From NCBI GenBank assembly GCA_001599755.1, contig BCHX01000008.1:3038001-3102000 (forward strand): DNA of 64,000 bases. The letters are read 5' to 3'. A program made the position numbers and the translations under genes. This document shows, one piece after another, positions 1 through 11,814 of this stretch. The notes under the pieces were generated by a model. It was not told the origin of the DNA. It saw only the letters and a list, made by a program, of their open reading frames with translations, and ran no database searches. This DNA is from Gliomastix tumulicola. Its lineage: Eukaryota > Ascomycota > Sordariomycetes > Hypocreales > Bionectriaceae. How positions within the stretch are numbered: position 1 is the first letter of the stretch; the number at the start of each line of letters is the position of its first letter.

Positions 1-771
1 ACGGGCGAGCGGGCGTATGGGAGAGGACCAGTAATTAGGTCGTAAATTTACGGCCATATCCCCCTGTAGATTAGCACGCACAGTGGTGGCTTGCTGCAGA
101 GGAGCTGCTAGGGCTGGTGCCAAAACATCCACAAGGCTGTTGGGTAAGCTTAGGTAAGTGACGTAACAGATCAGCGACCCCCATCGTCAAAGGGGGAAGC
201 ACACATTGTCATAGGTAGCAGCTCGCTTCGGTGATATCACAATCGAGAAGAATGGGAAAAGCCGTGCCGTGCCGAGGGGATGATGCTGACCGTCTGACGT
301 CCGAAAGCGCGAGAACTACTAACCTACTTCACACTCTTTTCTTTTGCTCCATGCATCGCTGTCCTTTTTTTTTCGCTTTTAGGTGGGAAAAGAATTATTA
401 TTATTTTTCGCGTTGCTCGCATTGACCCGAATCCGAGAACAGTCGCGACGGCGGGACTCTGGAAACCGAGAACGATTCCACATTCTACAGCGAATGTCTT
501 GAAGTTCCTTGCCTCCCCCACGTTTTGGGAAATCTTTTGCCGAATACATTGTGTCTGACATTGATTTCTGTATCTGCCTCGCTGTCTGGTAGATTTACCG
601 ACTTGCGACATTGGGCTGAGGATTTATAGGTGGTACTGAGGGATTCAGACAGCCCCTCGCATGGTGTAGCTCTACCTACTGCTACCCCTCGAAACCCCCA
701 GGCACCTGTCCGACAGGAGAAAGGAACACAAGCTCCGACGACAAGCAAACACACACACAAACGAAGCAGCC
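1..771. other. Gene-free left edge and ARE promoter/leader
   Basis: No coding region can be supported here. The stretch holds the promoter and 5' leader of the acyltransferase gene that starts at 772, with a pyrimidine-rich run near 361-380. Short open frames on both strands have no recognisable similarity. Confidence 0.6.
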
Positions 772-2751
772 ATGACCTCGGGCGTCGATCTGGTCAGTGG
801 CATCGACCACGAGCCCGAGCACGAGCATGTGCTTCGTCCGCGGCCGCGCAAGCCGCAGCACTCGCAGCTGCGGCAGCTGACGAGGATGGCCTCGGACGAG
901 AGCGACGACAAGACGACGCACCTCGCGACGCCTCTGGAGAATGGGCACGCTAGCGGCGCGACGAGGTACGATACTACTCTCTGACCCTGAGCTCCGGAGG
1001 GGGGAGATACAGAAAGAGAGCAGAAAGCTGACAATGTTGAACAGCGGCCGCTCGACGCCCATCCCCGAGAACGCGCCGCCCTCGGCCAAGTCCCTCTCCG
1101 CCGCCCGGAAGCTCGTCCGCGCCGAGCAGCGCCGCCGCATCTTCCCGACCATCGAGTTCGCCAGCCGCGTCTCGCACTTTGACCCGGCGTCCGACTACCG
1201 CGACTTCCACGGCTTCTTCAACCTCTTCTGGATCGGGCTGGCCATCATGGGCATCACGACAATGCTGCGCAACACCAAGGACACCGGGTTCCCGCTGCAG
1301 ATCAAGATCTGGACCCTCTTCACCGTCAAGCTGTGGCACCTGGCCGTCGCGGACTCGCTCATGGTCGCGACGACGGGCGTCAGCCTGCTGATCCACGGCG
1401 TCGCGCGGAGGAGCGGCGGCGTGTGGACGTGGAAGAGGGGCGGCGTGGTCGTGCAGAGCGTGTACCAGGTGGTCTGGTTCGCCGTCTGGGTCGTCACGCC
1501 GTTCTGGCTCGAGTGGACGTGGACGGCGCAGGTCTTCTTCCTGCTGCACACCATGGTGCTGCTGATGAAGATGCACTCGTACGCCTTTTACAATGGGCAT
1601 CTGTCCGAGACGGAGAAGCGCCTGCAGGAGCTGGACATGCCGACGTCCGACGCCGACCGCGGCCCGGCCTATCTCTACCCGAGCGCCCTCGACGAGCGGC
1701 CCGATCCGCTGGCGAGCATCGACTTCTCTGCTGCTGCTGCTGCTGCCGTCATTGGGAATGGGAACGGGAACGGGAATGGGCATGGGAATGGAAAGGCCAA
1801 GCAGAAGAAGAGCAAGACCGAGCAGCAGCAGCAGCAGCAGCAGCGCCGCGGCTCCGACGACTCCCTCGCCACGACCCGCAGCGCCGACGAGCTCGAGATG
1901 CTCCGCGAAGACCTCGCCCGCGAACTCACCTCGCCCATGGGCAACGTCACGTACCCGGCCAACCTCACCCTCGCCAACTACGCCGACTACCTCCTGTGCC
2001 CGACGCTCTGCTACGAGATCGAGTACCCGCGCGTGCCGAGCGTCAACTGGACGTCGCTCAACGCCAAGATTGTCGCGACGTTCGGCTGCATCTTCCTCCT
2101 GACCATCACCTCGGAAGAGTTCATCCTGCCCATCCTCACCGACGCCAGCACGCGCCTCGACGCGGCCTCCACGGCCTCGGAGTCCCTGCTCATCCTCGCC
2201 GAGTCCATCTCCTGGCTGCTTTTTCCTTTCATGCTCACCTTCCTCCTCGTCTTCCTCGTCATCTTCGAGTACGTCCTCGGCGCCTTCGCCGAGATCACCC
2301 GCTTCGCCGACCGCCACTTCTACTCGGACTGGTGGAACAGCACCGACTGGATGGAGTTCTCCCGCGAGTGGAACGTCCCCGTCTATTCTTTCCTCCGCCG
2401 CCACGTCTACTCCGCCTCGCGCCCGCACATCGGCAAGTCCAACGCCACGCTCATCACGTTCCTCATCTCCGCCGTGGGCCACGAGATCGTCATGGCCTGC
2501 ATCACCAAGAAGATCAGGGGTTATGGGTTTATATGCCAGATGATGCAGTTGCCCATCTTCATGATGCAGCGGACGAGGTGGGTGCGGGGCCGGCAGACGT
2601 TGAATAATGTGTTTTTCTGGTGCTCGATGATTCTGGGGTTGAGTATGGTGAGTTTTCCCCCCCAATGACTCTGTTTCAATCTTGGAGGAAGAGGGCTGAT
2701 ACTAATGTGTGTGTGTGTGTGTAGATTTGCGCTCTTTATGTCCTGGTGTAA
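772..2751 (+). CDS. ARE2: Sterol O-acyltransferase (ACAT/ARE type, MBOAT family)
   Basis: Three exons, 772-965, 1045-2647 and 2725-2751, give 607 residues; both junctions keep frame (donors GTACGA and GTGAGT, the second acceptor after a GT repeat). The enzyme esterifies ergosterol with acyl-CoA in the ER membrane for storage in lipid droplets. Seen: a polar N-terminus, many hydrophobic segments, the family motif FYSDWWNSTDW and, downstream, SAVGHEIVM holding the expected catalytic His. Between the first membrane segments and the catalytic half lies a low-complexity insert with polyalanine, an Asn-Gly repeat and seven Gln in a row. The short last exon adds only ICALYVLV. ARE1 and ARE2 cannot be told apart from sequence alone, so the symbol names the family. 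Confidence 0.9.
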
Positions 2752-3549
2752 ACAGGTCGACGAACGAACAAACGAACAAACGAGGAGCTGCTCGAGCTCT
2801 TGATGCTGGACATATTTGGGGTACATACGATACCAGGCAGAGGAGATATCACCTCTGGAAATTGCACATAAGAAGATGGGACACACGAGGGAGCCCAGGT
2901 TGGCTGATAACCCGGGACAAGCGTTCGTTTTATACGATGTCGTTTTTGACAAAGGCTGGTTAGCCTAGATACCCGAGATTCACATCGAGGAACAAGGTTG
3001 AGAGGATTGAGGACACAGGTTGCGCCTGGTTTGGCCATGCATATTTTATTAGGATACCTTTCCTTATTGTAACATTAGATGATTGCTCTATATACCCAAG
3101 CAACAATGCATAATGACAACCTGCACTTTTGACACCATGTTCTGTCTCCTCGTTTTACACATCTACGTCAAGGGACGAGTAGGTCAATCACATTCATCAG
3201 CCGATAGTTCTATGCCATTGTTTCATTGCATCTACTTCATCTGCTCATGGACTAAAATACAAACGCTCCCAGCCGCAACCTATCCCCTCACGAGAAACAT
3301 GCCACGGTCGAGAGTTATAGCCACGCCAGATTGTAATGTCCAGGCGTGATTGATATCATAATAAAAAAAGCTTCAAATTCGAATTATCGCAAAGCAGACA
3401 ACAAAGACGTCCCATTGTTTACCATGTCGCGTGCCGCATGTTCATTAAAGAAACCGATCCAGACCCTTTGAAAACTCCGTGGAACTTTTCAGGCATCATC
3501 CTATTCCTTTGTCCTTCTCAAGGATGGAGAGAGAGAGAGAGACAGACAT
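2752..3549. other. Convergent intergenic region (ARE / HSP90 3' ends)
   Basis: The stops of the acyltransferase and HSP90 face each other here. It should hold both 3' untranslated regions and a short GA-repeat run around 3527-3542. No further gene is supported. Confidence 0.6.
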
Positions 3550-4379
3550 TTAGTCGACCTCCTCCATAGCGCTGTCGCCGGTGGCAGCAGCGGCAGGAGC
3601 AGCCTCAGTAGCAGCCTCAGCGGGCTCAGCATCGTCCTCCTCAATGTTGAGGCCGAGCTGGACGAGCTTGTGGATGCGCTCGGCGAAGCCGGCGGGCTCG
3701 TCAATAGTGAAGCCGGAGACGAGGAGGGAGGTCTCGAAGAGGAGCTGGACGATGGACTTGACGGTGCGGTCGTTCTCGCCGTCGGCCTCGACCTTCTTCT
3801 TGAGCTCCTGGACGATGGGAGACTTGGGGGAGATCTCAAAGGTCTTCTTGGAGGACATGTAGCTGGACATGGAGGTGTCGCGGAGGGCCTGGGCCTTCAT
3901 GATACGCTCCATGTTGGCGGACCAGCCGAACTGGCCGGTACGGATGGCGCAGGGGGAGAGGCCGAGCTTCTGGGAGACGACGACCTTCTCGACCTTCTCG
4001 CCGAGGACGTTCTTGAGGGACTTGGCGAGGGACTCGTACTCCTTCTCCTCCTCCTCGCGAGCCTTCTTCTCCTCGTCGGTCTCCTCGAGCTCGAAGTCCT
4101 TGGTGATATCGACGAGCTTCTTGCCCTCGAACTCCTTGAGCTGGGTCATGGCGTACTCATCAATGGGGTCGACGAGGAAGAGGACCTCGAAGCCCTTCTC
4201 GCGCAGGGTGTCGAGGAAGGGGGACTTGGAGACGGCCTTGATGGACTCGCCGGTGATGTAGTACATGTTCTGCTGGTGCTCGGGCATGCGGGTGACGTAG
4301 TCGGTGAGCGAGGTGAGCTCGTCGCCAGACTTGGTCGAGTTGAAGCGGAGCAGCTTGGCCAGGATCTGGCGGTTCTGGG

Positions 4380-4411
<32 letters not shown>

Positions 4412-5664
4412 GAGAAGGCGCTGTAGAACTTGTCGAACTGCTCCTTGTCCTCGGCGATCTCCTGGAAGAGCTCAAGAGACTTCTTGACGATGTTCTTCTT
4501 GATGACCTTCATGATCTTGTTCTGCTGGAGGGTCTCACGAGACAGGTTGAGGGGGAGATCCTCAGAGTCGACAACACCCTTGACGAAGCCGAGCCACTCG
4601 GGGATGAGGTCGGTGGCGTCGTCGGTGATGAAGACGCGGCGGACGTAGAGCTTGATGTTGTTCTTGGTCTTCTTGGTCTCGAAGAGGTCGAAGGGAGCAC
4701 GCTTGGGGACGAAGAGGATGGCGCGGAACTCGAGCTGACCCTCGACCGAGAAGTGCTTGACAGCGAGGTGGTCCTCCCAGTCGTTGGAGAGCGACTTGTA
4801 GAAGGAGGCATACTCCTCCTGGGAGATGTCGGTCGGGTTGCGAGTCCAGATGGGCTTCTGCTTGTTGAGCTCCTCTTGCTCGACCTTGGTCTCCTTGATC
4901 TTCTTGGTCTTGGGCTTCTTCTCCTTGTCCTCCTCCTCGTCATCGACCTCCTCGATGCGGGGCTTCTTGTCGTCACCCTCCTCGGTGACCTCCTCGGCCT
5001 CGGCCTCTTCATCGGGGACCTCGGTCTCGACCTCCTTCTTGATGTGGAGGTAGATGGGGTAGGAGATGAACTCGGAGTGCTTCTTGATGACCTCCTTGAT
5101 CTTGCTCTCCTTCAGGTAGTCGAGCTGCTCATCCTTGAGGTGGAGGACGATGGCCGTGCCACGGCCGAGCGGCTCACCCTCGGTGTCAGCGGTGATGCTG
5201 AAGGTGCCACCCGCGGACGACTCCCAGACGTACTGGTCGTCGTCGTTGTGCTTGGAGACGACGGTGACCTGGTCAGCGACGAGGTAGGCCGAGTAGAAAC
5301 CGACACCGAACTGGCCAATCATGGACACGTCGGCACCGGCAGTCAGGGCCTCCATGAACTGCTTGGTGCCGGAGCGGGCAATTGTACCAAGGTTGTTGAC
5401 GAGGTCAGCCTTGGTCATGCCGATACCGGTATCCCGGATGGTGAGCGTCTTGTTCTCCTCATCGGGGATGATGTCGATGCGCAGGTCCTTGCCAGAGTCG
5501 AGCTGGCTGGGGTCGGACAGCGCCTTGTAGCGGACCTTGTCCAGAGCATCGGAGGCGTTGGAGATGAGCTCACGGAGGAAGATCTCCTTGTTGGAGTAGA
5601 CGGTGTTGATGATGAGGGAGAGAAGCTGAGAGATCTCAGCCTGGAACTCGAAAGTCTCAGCCAT
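3550..5664 (-). CDS. HSP90: Heat shock protein HSP90 (HSP82)
   Basis: One uninterrupted coding exon of 704 residues, the normal length for cytosolic fungal HSP90. It is an ATP-driven dimeric chaperone for kinases, receptors and transcription factors. The N-terminal GHKL ATPase carries NKEIFLRELISNASDALDK and the GxxGxG-type lid segment near GQFGVGFYSAYL. A Glu/Lys-rich charged linker follows at about residues 210-265, then the middle domain (RRVFITDDATDLIPEWL and SRETLQQNKI) and the C-terminal dimerisation domain ending in MEEVD, which docks TPR co-chaperones. The MEEVD end marks the cytosolic rather than ER or mitochondrial form. The coding part has no intron, but a leader intron is visible upstream. 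A 736-codon antisense frame overlaps the gene and is a composition artefact. Confidence 0.98.
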
Positions 5665-5694
5665 TGTGACGGGAATCGAAGGGAAATCGTAACT

Positions 5695-6007
5695 CTGTGG
5701 TGGTTGTTAGGATCAGGTTGCCAAACGAGTGAGTGTGGGTGTTGGTGCGCAGAGGAAGAGGAGGGGCGTAGTGCAAGTGCAAGAACTGAACGTGCAGAAG
5801 CGGGCGAAGAAGCAATGAATATTTTTATGCAGCAATTGAGCCTCGTCTCGAGATCCTTCCAGCAAGAAGCAGAAGAATAGAGAAGATTCCAACACTGCAA
5901 GCCAACAAACAAAGCTGCCGTCTGCCCACCAACGCACGCACACGAGGCTGTGGAAGCTCCCGGATTGGGGTAGACGAGGGGCAGCGACAGAGCAGGTGCG
6001 AGCTTAC
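5695..6007 (-). other. Intron in the HSP90 5' leader
   Basis: On the minus strand an AAG/GTAAGCT donor at 6007 and a CACAG/AGTTACG acceptor at 5695 enclose 313 nt. A CTAAC branch-point-like motif lies just before the acceptor. Coding begins 30 nt into the following exon. The model rests on splice motifs only. Confidence 0.6.
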
Positions 6008-6404
6008 CTTGATGTGATGCGGTAAAGGAAAAGGGAAATCTCTTTGCAGAAGAGTCTAGAGAGGAGGGAGTTGCTTTTTTTTCCTTTCTTTTGGAGGAAA
6101 AAGAAGAGAAGAGAGGTGAGGATGGAGGAGGAAGGGAGGAAGAAAGAAAGGTTTCGAAAGGTCAGGTCGGTGGTGGTGCCCCCAAAAATAAGTAGAGCCC
6201 CTCTGTGAGCTGCCTGGAAGTGGCCTGGAGGTTCCATCAGATTCCACGAAGAAAAAAAAATGCTTGTGAGCCTGTGGTTGCCCCTCGCAGAGAAGGGCAA
6301 AAGAGGGTCCCCCAGAAATGGGCCTGAAATGGGCACCATCGGCACCGTTGCTGGGGAAAGGACCAAAAGGCGGTGCAGCTTCCCAGGGAGTTGATTGGCC
6401 GCGT

Positions 6405-6447
6405 TTCTAGAGGCTTCCACCGCCCTCGGGTACAGATCGATCTAGAA
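6405..6447 (-). promoter_or_regulatory. Candidate heat-shock elements upstream of HSP90
   Basis: At 6405-6417 the units TTC-TA-GAG-GC-TTC are spaced as in a three-unit heat-shock element, with one mismatch (GAG for GAA). A weaker ATC-TA-GAA copy lies at 6440-6447. They sit about 400 bp upstream of the leader intron donor of HSP90, a sensible place for HSF1 binding. Confidence 0.5.
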
Positions 6448-7514
6448 CGAGTACCTCTGTGATCCCTTACACCGTGAAATGGCTGGTGTCCACATATTGG
6501 GTACATCGTGGCGACTTGCCCCACCGGACAGACCCTGCAGTGAACCGCCGCCGCTATCCTTTGTTCAGTGAGGCGCCTTGCCATCAGTCAGTCTGCCTGC
6601 TGAGCTGCGTGTTTGAAAGTGATGCTGATGCCGGGGTCAGCGTCAAGGCAGCGGCTGCAGATGCACGTTGCCTTGTGTCAGGTCAGACGGAGGCCTTATC
6701 ACTAGCCAGCAAATGGGTCGTCATACGTATCTGGGGCAACAGGTGAGAGCTCTCGTCTAGCACCTACACGGAGACCTCGGTCATACGTGGGGGAGGATAG
6801 CAAGGATGCCCAGCGAGACGAGACCTCAGCTCTCTCAAGACTGCCTGCATTAGGGAACATCACAAGCTTACCTGAGACCAATGTTCTGAATTAATCACGA
6901 CACTATCCAGGGCTGCTTCTGTGCGAGCTCATTTCGGTCATTGACCCTCCAAAGTGGCCTGTAAGACCACCCAGGGTTGCCTTCGTGTAAGATGCCCTTT
7001 CCGGGCTCCGGACTCGTGATATCGATAGGCGCCACCACTTCGGTCGCCTTACGCCTCGTCCCTGCAGGTCGCTTGTCTGACATTCTTCGACTTTCTAAAT
7101 AAGGCCCACTTGACGTTCTCATGGCCATAGAAGTCGATGGTGAGGGGCTTGGGCATCCGATTCTTGATCCATGCCCACCGAATCTGCCTGAGGGGGCTGA
7201 GATGTGGAATACCATCAGAGAAAGCCATGGAATCGTCAAGTCTGAATCAACAGGCATTCACATCACACTGCCGAGATGAAAAGCATAGGCCTGATTCACC
7301 TCCAACACCAACATCATAGGCTAGTGGAAACTGGAATTACGCATCTTATACTCTTTCTGTAAATTGACTGCTCTCATAGTGGTGTAGGGTATCCCTTACG
7401 TATCATACAAGCTGAAAGTTATAGTACAACCAACCAACGGAAGCGAAAGTCGGCATCGTCCTTAGCCAACATCTATGACCGTCGAGGCTAGGCTCTCTTT
7501 ATATATTAAACACA
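6448..7514. other. Gene-free region between HSP90 and the flavin-reductase gene
   Basis: I see no supported gene. A 120-codon minus-strand frame at 6895-7257 has no recognisable domain. The right part should include the 3' untranslated region of the gene ending at 7515. Confidence 0.5.
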
Positions 7515-8856
7515 TTATGATTCGCCCTCCTCGGATGTCGAGCGCACCTTCTTGGACCCTACGTTGGGGTCCACGAGGACATTTCCAGAGCCACGATACC
7601 GCCGGTCCATGTAAGTCAGCGCCGTGGGCCTCGACTTCGTAGCATGATGGATCTTCAGCACCTCCCCGACGACGATGGCTTGCCCGCGCAGGCCCCCCTG
7701 GATCCTCACGACGCCGCCGCCCTCTGGCACCTCGTCCCTGGCGAGCCGGCACCGCAGCACGCACATCACGGCCCCCTTGCGGCCTTGGGGATGCGTCATA
7801 TCAGGCGGCCCCGGCCTGTCCCTCTGGCCCGGCCGCAGCAGCTCCTCGAACCCGGCCGCGGCCTCCCCGACGCCCGCGGCGAACGCCTTGGCGACGGCCA
7901 CGCCGTTCCCGCTCGCCGTGAGTATGTGCACGTTGAACAGGCCCTCCGGGTCGCCCAGTATGGCGTCGAGCGCGTGGCTCGGCGTCGCGACGTTGAACGT
8001 GATGAGCGGCGTCGGGTGCAGCCGGAGCGTCGTGAAGGAGGACAGCGTCATGCCGCGCGGCGGCGCGTGCCTCTTCCCCCGGGCCGTGACCACGACGACG
8101 GGGTGCGTGAGGAGGCGCATGATGCCGCGGAGGTCCTCGTCGAGCGGGCGGGCCTCGCGCGGTTCCGGCGGGTTCTGTCTCCGGATCTCTTTCGACTCCC
8201 ACCAGCGAAGGGGGCGCTCCTCGGACCAGTTTCTGTCCGACGGGTCCATTGCCTTTTCCCACGGACGACGGCGGTGTTTCTGGATCCAGCCTGCGTTCTT
8301 CCATGCCTCCCATTTGTTTGGGTTGTCCGTCTTCGCGACTGCCTTCCGTGGCGTCGAGGAGGATTTCGTAATCTCTTCTACCGGCTTAAGAGAGCTCCAT
8401 TCCTGTTCGTTTACGTTCTGTGGTTCTAAGGAAGGTTCTGAAGGTGATTCGACGGTAGGCTCTGTAGCTGGTTCTGAGGGTTGTGAAGCTCGTTCGGCTG
8501 GAGGCTCTGGAGCTGGTTCTGAAGCCGGTTCGGATGAGGGCTCGGAGGACGGCTGTGTGGCCGGCTCGAAGTCGGGCTCTGAAGATAATCATCAGACTGG
8601 GGAGTACAGAACAGGGTGCGGCACATTTGCCATGTACACACGTACTTGTAGAAAGCGACCTGTAAGCTATTGCGCCCCGTGTCGCATGGCAGCAGCTAGG
8701 AAGTGCTCTCCGCTGAGCCGCCGGCCTCGCAGCTGTCCATGCCCGCGACGCGATTCGTACCGTCGCGAAGCCTCGCATCCCGCCGAATAAGGACTTGACC
8801 TGGGCCCGATCAAAGGCGCTGGATATGCAAAACTGTACAGGGACTCGTAGAAACAA
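7515..8856 (-). CDS. Flavin reductase-like domain protein, probably mitochondrial
   Basis: Two exons, 8856-8646 and 8578-7515, with a 67-nt intron (GTACGT donor, TTCAG acceptor), give 424 residues. Residues 1-70 look like a mitochondrial presequence, rich in Arg, Ser and Ala and lacking acids; a second ATG at 8778 (MRGFATVRIASRAW) would also give one. A low-complexity linker of repeated Ser-Glu-Pro/Ala-Glu-Pro units follows, then a WEAWKNAGWIQKHRRRPWEK segment and the flavin-reductase-like FMN-binding domain (RGIMRLLTHPVVVVTARG, GMTLSSFTTLRLHPTPL, FNVHIL). Family members bind FMN and reduce it with NAD(P)H, or serve as the reductase of two-component oxygenases. The substrate cannot be told. 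It is divergent from the bL31m gene across about 300 bp. Confidence 0.8.
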
Positions 8857-9160
8857 AGGAGACTGATGTCATTCGAATTGACGCTGAGGCTGTCGGCTTC
8901 GATCAGCGGCGGGTGGTCGATGGAAAATTACCGGCAGGCTTATCGATAAGAGAGGTCATCGAAAGTGGGTCTTCGCCAACGTCCAATTCTAAACCACCTT
9001 CAAAAAAAGATCGCGAGATCCCATCTCTCCAACCAGACCTCAAAATCGTCCAATCCCACCCTCGACGAATCGCCCTTGCCCCCTCCAAAATCCAACCTCA
9101 ATCCGCCGGGCACACCATACAAACGATCCAACCTATCGATCTCAACACACATCCGCCACA
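8857..9160. promoter_or_regulatory. Shared divergent promoter, flavin-reductase-like and bL31m
   Basis: The 304 bp between the two divergent starts must hold both promoters. Both products are predicted mitochondrial. No clear TATA box was seen. Confidence 0.5.
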
Positions 9161-9685
9161 ATGGGCCGAGTCCCAACCCTCACGGGCCTCCCGTCCACAG
9201 CCTCCCTCCTCCGACCATCAACCTCGACAACAACAACAACAACAACAACAGCAGCGCGCCCGACCCTCCAGCACAGCCAGGTCCGCCACGCGACCTTCAT
9301 CCCGCGCCCGCGCCGCCCCTACACCTTCACCCAGCTCGTCACCCTCTCCGACGGCTCGACCTACACCGTCCGCACCACCTCTCCGCAGCCCATCTACCGC
9401 GCCGCCAAGGACACGCGCAACACGCTCACCTGGCAGCCGTCGGAGCGCTCGCTCAAGAACGTCGAGCTCGACGAGGCCGGGCGCCTCGCGGCTTTCCGTG
9501 AGCGTTTCGGACGGGCGTTTGACACGCAGGCGGCTGCTGGCGAGGAAGGGGGTGAGGCTGCTGCGAAGAAGGAGACGGAGGAGTTTGATGATGGCGGATA
9601 TGGGGATCTTATCTCTTCGTATGCGACGGATGATTCTGCGGCTATGAAGGACGCTCCCATGTCGCCCACGAAGAAGAAGAGGTAG
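9161..9685 (+). CDS. MRPL36: Mitochondrial large-subunit ribosomal protein bL31m
   Basis: A single exon of 174 residues. The N-terminus (about 45 residues) is Thr/Ser/Arg-rich and includes a run of eight Thr coded by an ACA/CAA microsatellite, consistent with a cleaved import signal. The core, FTQLVTLSDGSTYTVRTTSP followed by DTRNTLTWQPSER and a GRLAAFRERFGRAF helix, is the bL31m fold of the fungal mitochondrial 54S subunit. The C-terminus is acidic and then ends in Lys-Lys-Lys-Arg. The start is the first ATG in frame with this signal. Confidence 0.85.
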   Translation: MGRVPTLTGLPSTASLLRPSTSTTTTTTTTAARPTLQHSQVRHATFIPRPRRPYTFTQLVTLSDGSTYTVRTTSPQPIYRAAKDTRNTLTWQPSERSLKNVELDEAGRLAAFRERFGRAFDTQAAAGEEGGEAAAKKETEEFDDGGYGDLISSYATDDSAAMKDAPMSPTKKKR

Positions 9686-9952
9686 ACGCGGAGAGAGGAA
9701 TATAAGCTGTATGAATAGCGGAATGCTGGACTGTACAATACTAGGGGGAAGGATCTGAGAAGAAAGCAAACTTGGCCGTTGTGCCTGAGCTTATTTTATG
9801 TATGGTATACCTGTGGAACATATAAACACTACAAACCCGGACCACCCTCGTTTCCTCCAACTATAACATGGGTTCTCGCTGCTCCCTATGCCCTAATACT
9901 CTCGTTCTAGCAAGCTCCTATCACGTTGCTTGCACCGAAGGAACAACATCCT

Positions 9953-11814
9953 TTAGTCAGAATCCTCGTGCATGCGGGCTCGGGCCCTGTCGATGGCCGT
10001 GTCGCCAGGCGCCTTGGCCTGGTTGGCCTGGTGGACGGGGGGCCTGTAGAAAACGGACTCGTCGTCCTCGGCGTCGAGCTGCATGAGGAACGTCTCCCAC
10101 TTTTCGATTAGCTGTGAAGAGTCAGTAATCAGTCCAGCACATTAGCAGACATGTCGGAACTTGGTGCTCACCTCCTTCTGCGCCTCAACCGCACTCTCAA
10201 GGAACGTCTCAACACCACTCTTAAACTCCTCCACCTTCTCCTTCTCGAAGCGATCCAGCTCAGCACGCATCGACTTGCCCATCTCCTCGAAGAGCAGCCT
10301 TGCCTGGTGTACCTTGCGCTCCGACTCGCTGACCTCGGCGCTCATCTGGTTCAGCCGGTCCTGCTGGCTCTTACCCTGGCGCAGCATCTTGTCCTGTGCG
10401 GACTTCTTCTTCTGCAGCTCCGACTCGGCCTGGTGCCAGGCGTAGAAGCCCTTCTGGCGCTGCGAGAAGGCCTGCTTGATGGACCCGATGAGCCGGATGT
10501 GCTCTTCGATGATGATGCCAAACGTCAGCACGTCCTGCTGCGCCTGGCGGTCGTACACGTCGCGGATGGTCAGCTGCAGGTCCGAGAGCGCGTCCAGGGG
10601 GCCCGACAGCGAGGGGCTCAGCTCGACGGTCGACAGCGCGTGCAGCGAGGCGGAGAAGTCACCCGCGGCCTCGGCCATCATCTTGCGCTGCGCGACCATG
10701 GTCTCCATCGACTTGAGCAGGCTCTTGAGCTGGTTCTCCAGCGCGTCGAGGTACACTTTACGGTCGTGGAACCAGTCGTCCTGCTCGACGAACTTGTTGC
10801 TGCCGCCGACGCTGATGCCCAGCGAGCCGAGGACGCCCTTGCTCTCGGCGGGGATCGGCTCGCGGCGCTCCTTGTGCTTGATGTCGACGTTGAAGGCCTC
10901 GCTCTCGAGGAACAGCTTCAGGTCCGCGTCGTGCTGCAGCGTCGGGTGCGCCGCGGTCTTGTTGAGCATCTTCTCCAGGGCCGCGCGCCGGCTCTCGACA
11001 AAGTTGGAGTCGAAGCGGCCGACGGCCTGCTTGTCCGGGGGCGGGGGCACGACGAAGCCCGGGTTGTTGCCGTGGAGGGTGTTGTAGAGCCAGAGGAAGT
11101 CGCGATACCGGCGCTTGACCTCGAATTCGGGCTGTCTGTATGCCTTGGAAGTGGTCTGCGCGCGCCGTCGTCAGTAGATTGTATTGGGCAGACCGGGGTC
11201 GGGGAGAGGAGTGAGTGGCTTACCTTTGTTCGAACGGAGTATACGATGTGTGAGCTCGTCAGGTCGCCAATCTTGACCGGATCCCCAACTGTAATGTAGA
11301 AAGTCGGCTTCGCAGCCTGCTCAACGCTCACGCTCGGCTGCGTAGCGCTGCGCACACCAGTAGGCCTCGCAGCCTCGACCGGAGGAGGCGCCCTCGGCCC
11401 CCTCCTCGCATCGTCGTCATCGTCATCGTCGATGCGGTGCGGGTCGGCAGCCCTCCGGGGCGGCGGCTGCTGCTGCTGCGGCGACATGGTCGTCCGGATG
11501 ACGACCTGCTCCTTCAGCGGCGGCGCGGGCGGCTCGTCGTCCCTAGAGAGAGCACCGTCGCCGGAGGACGGCGTGGCGGCGCCCAGCGGGCCGAGGGGGT
11601 CGTCCGTGGCCGAGAGAAGCGTGGACTGGGCCATCATACGGCGAGGCCCGCGCGAAGGGCGAGGAGAGGCGGTCGAGGGCGCAGCTTGGGAGGTTGAGGG
11701 CGTGCTCGCGGAGCTCGCAGCGGGCTGGGACTGCGAGGTGGTGTCGTCGGCGCCGAGCTGCTTGTCGGGCTGGCTGGCGTCGGGCTCGGCCCAGGGCGAC
11801 TCTAGGACGTCCAT
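9953..11814 (-). CDS. VPS5: Retromer sorting nexin VPS5 (PX-BAR)
   Basis: Three exons, 11814-11224, 11155-10172 and 10111-9953, all phase 0, give 577 residues. VPS5 pairs with VPS17 and bends endosomal membrane for recycling of cargo receptors to the Golgi. Residues 1-165 are disordered, rich in Ser, Pro, Ala and Asp. The PX domain runs from about 170 to 300 and contains the phosphoinositide-binding RRYRDF at 212-217 and the PPPPDK loop. The BAR domain, about 330-570, is a long heptad-rich coiled coil. The last exon (53 codons including the stop) was found by splice logic: it starts LIEKWETFLMQLDAE and completes the BAR helix. It could be a different PX-BAR nexin, but the length and order fit VPS5 best. 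Confidence 0.9.

Noticed and set aside
974..2665. 563-codon open frame antisense to the acyltransferase
   Set aside because: Same artefact of biased codon use; the sense strand has the MBOAT motifs and splice sites.
3670..5880. 736-codon open frame antisense to HSP90
   Set aside because: It is longer than HSP90 itself but is a composition artefact of a G/C-biased third position; its protein is a Leu/Val/Asp/Glu-rich mixture with no domain.
6895..7257. 120-codon minus-strand frame
   Set aside because: No domain, no splice partners, no supporting neighbour context; could be chance.
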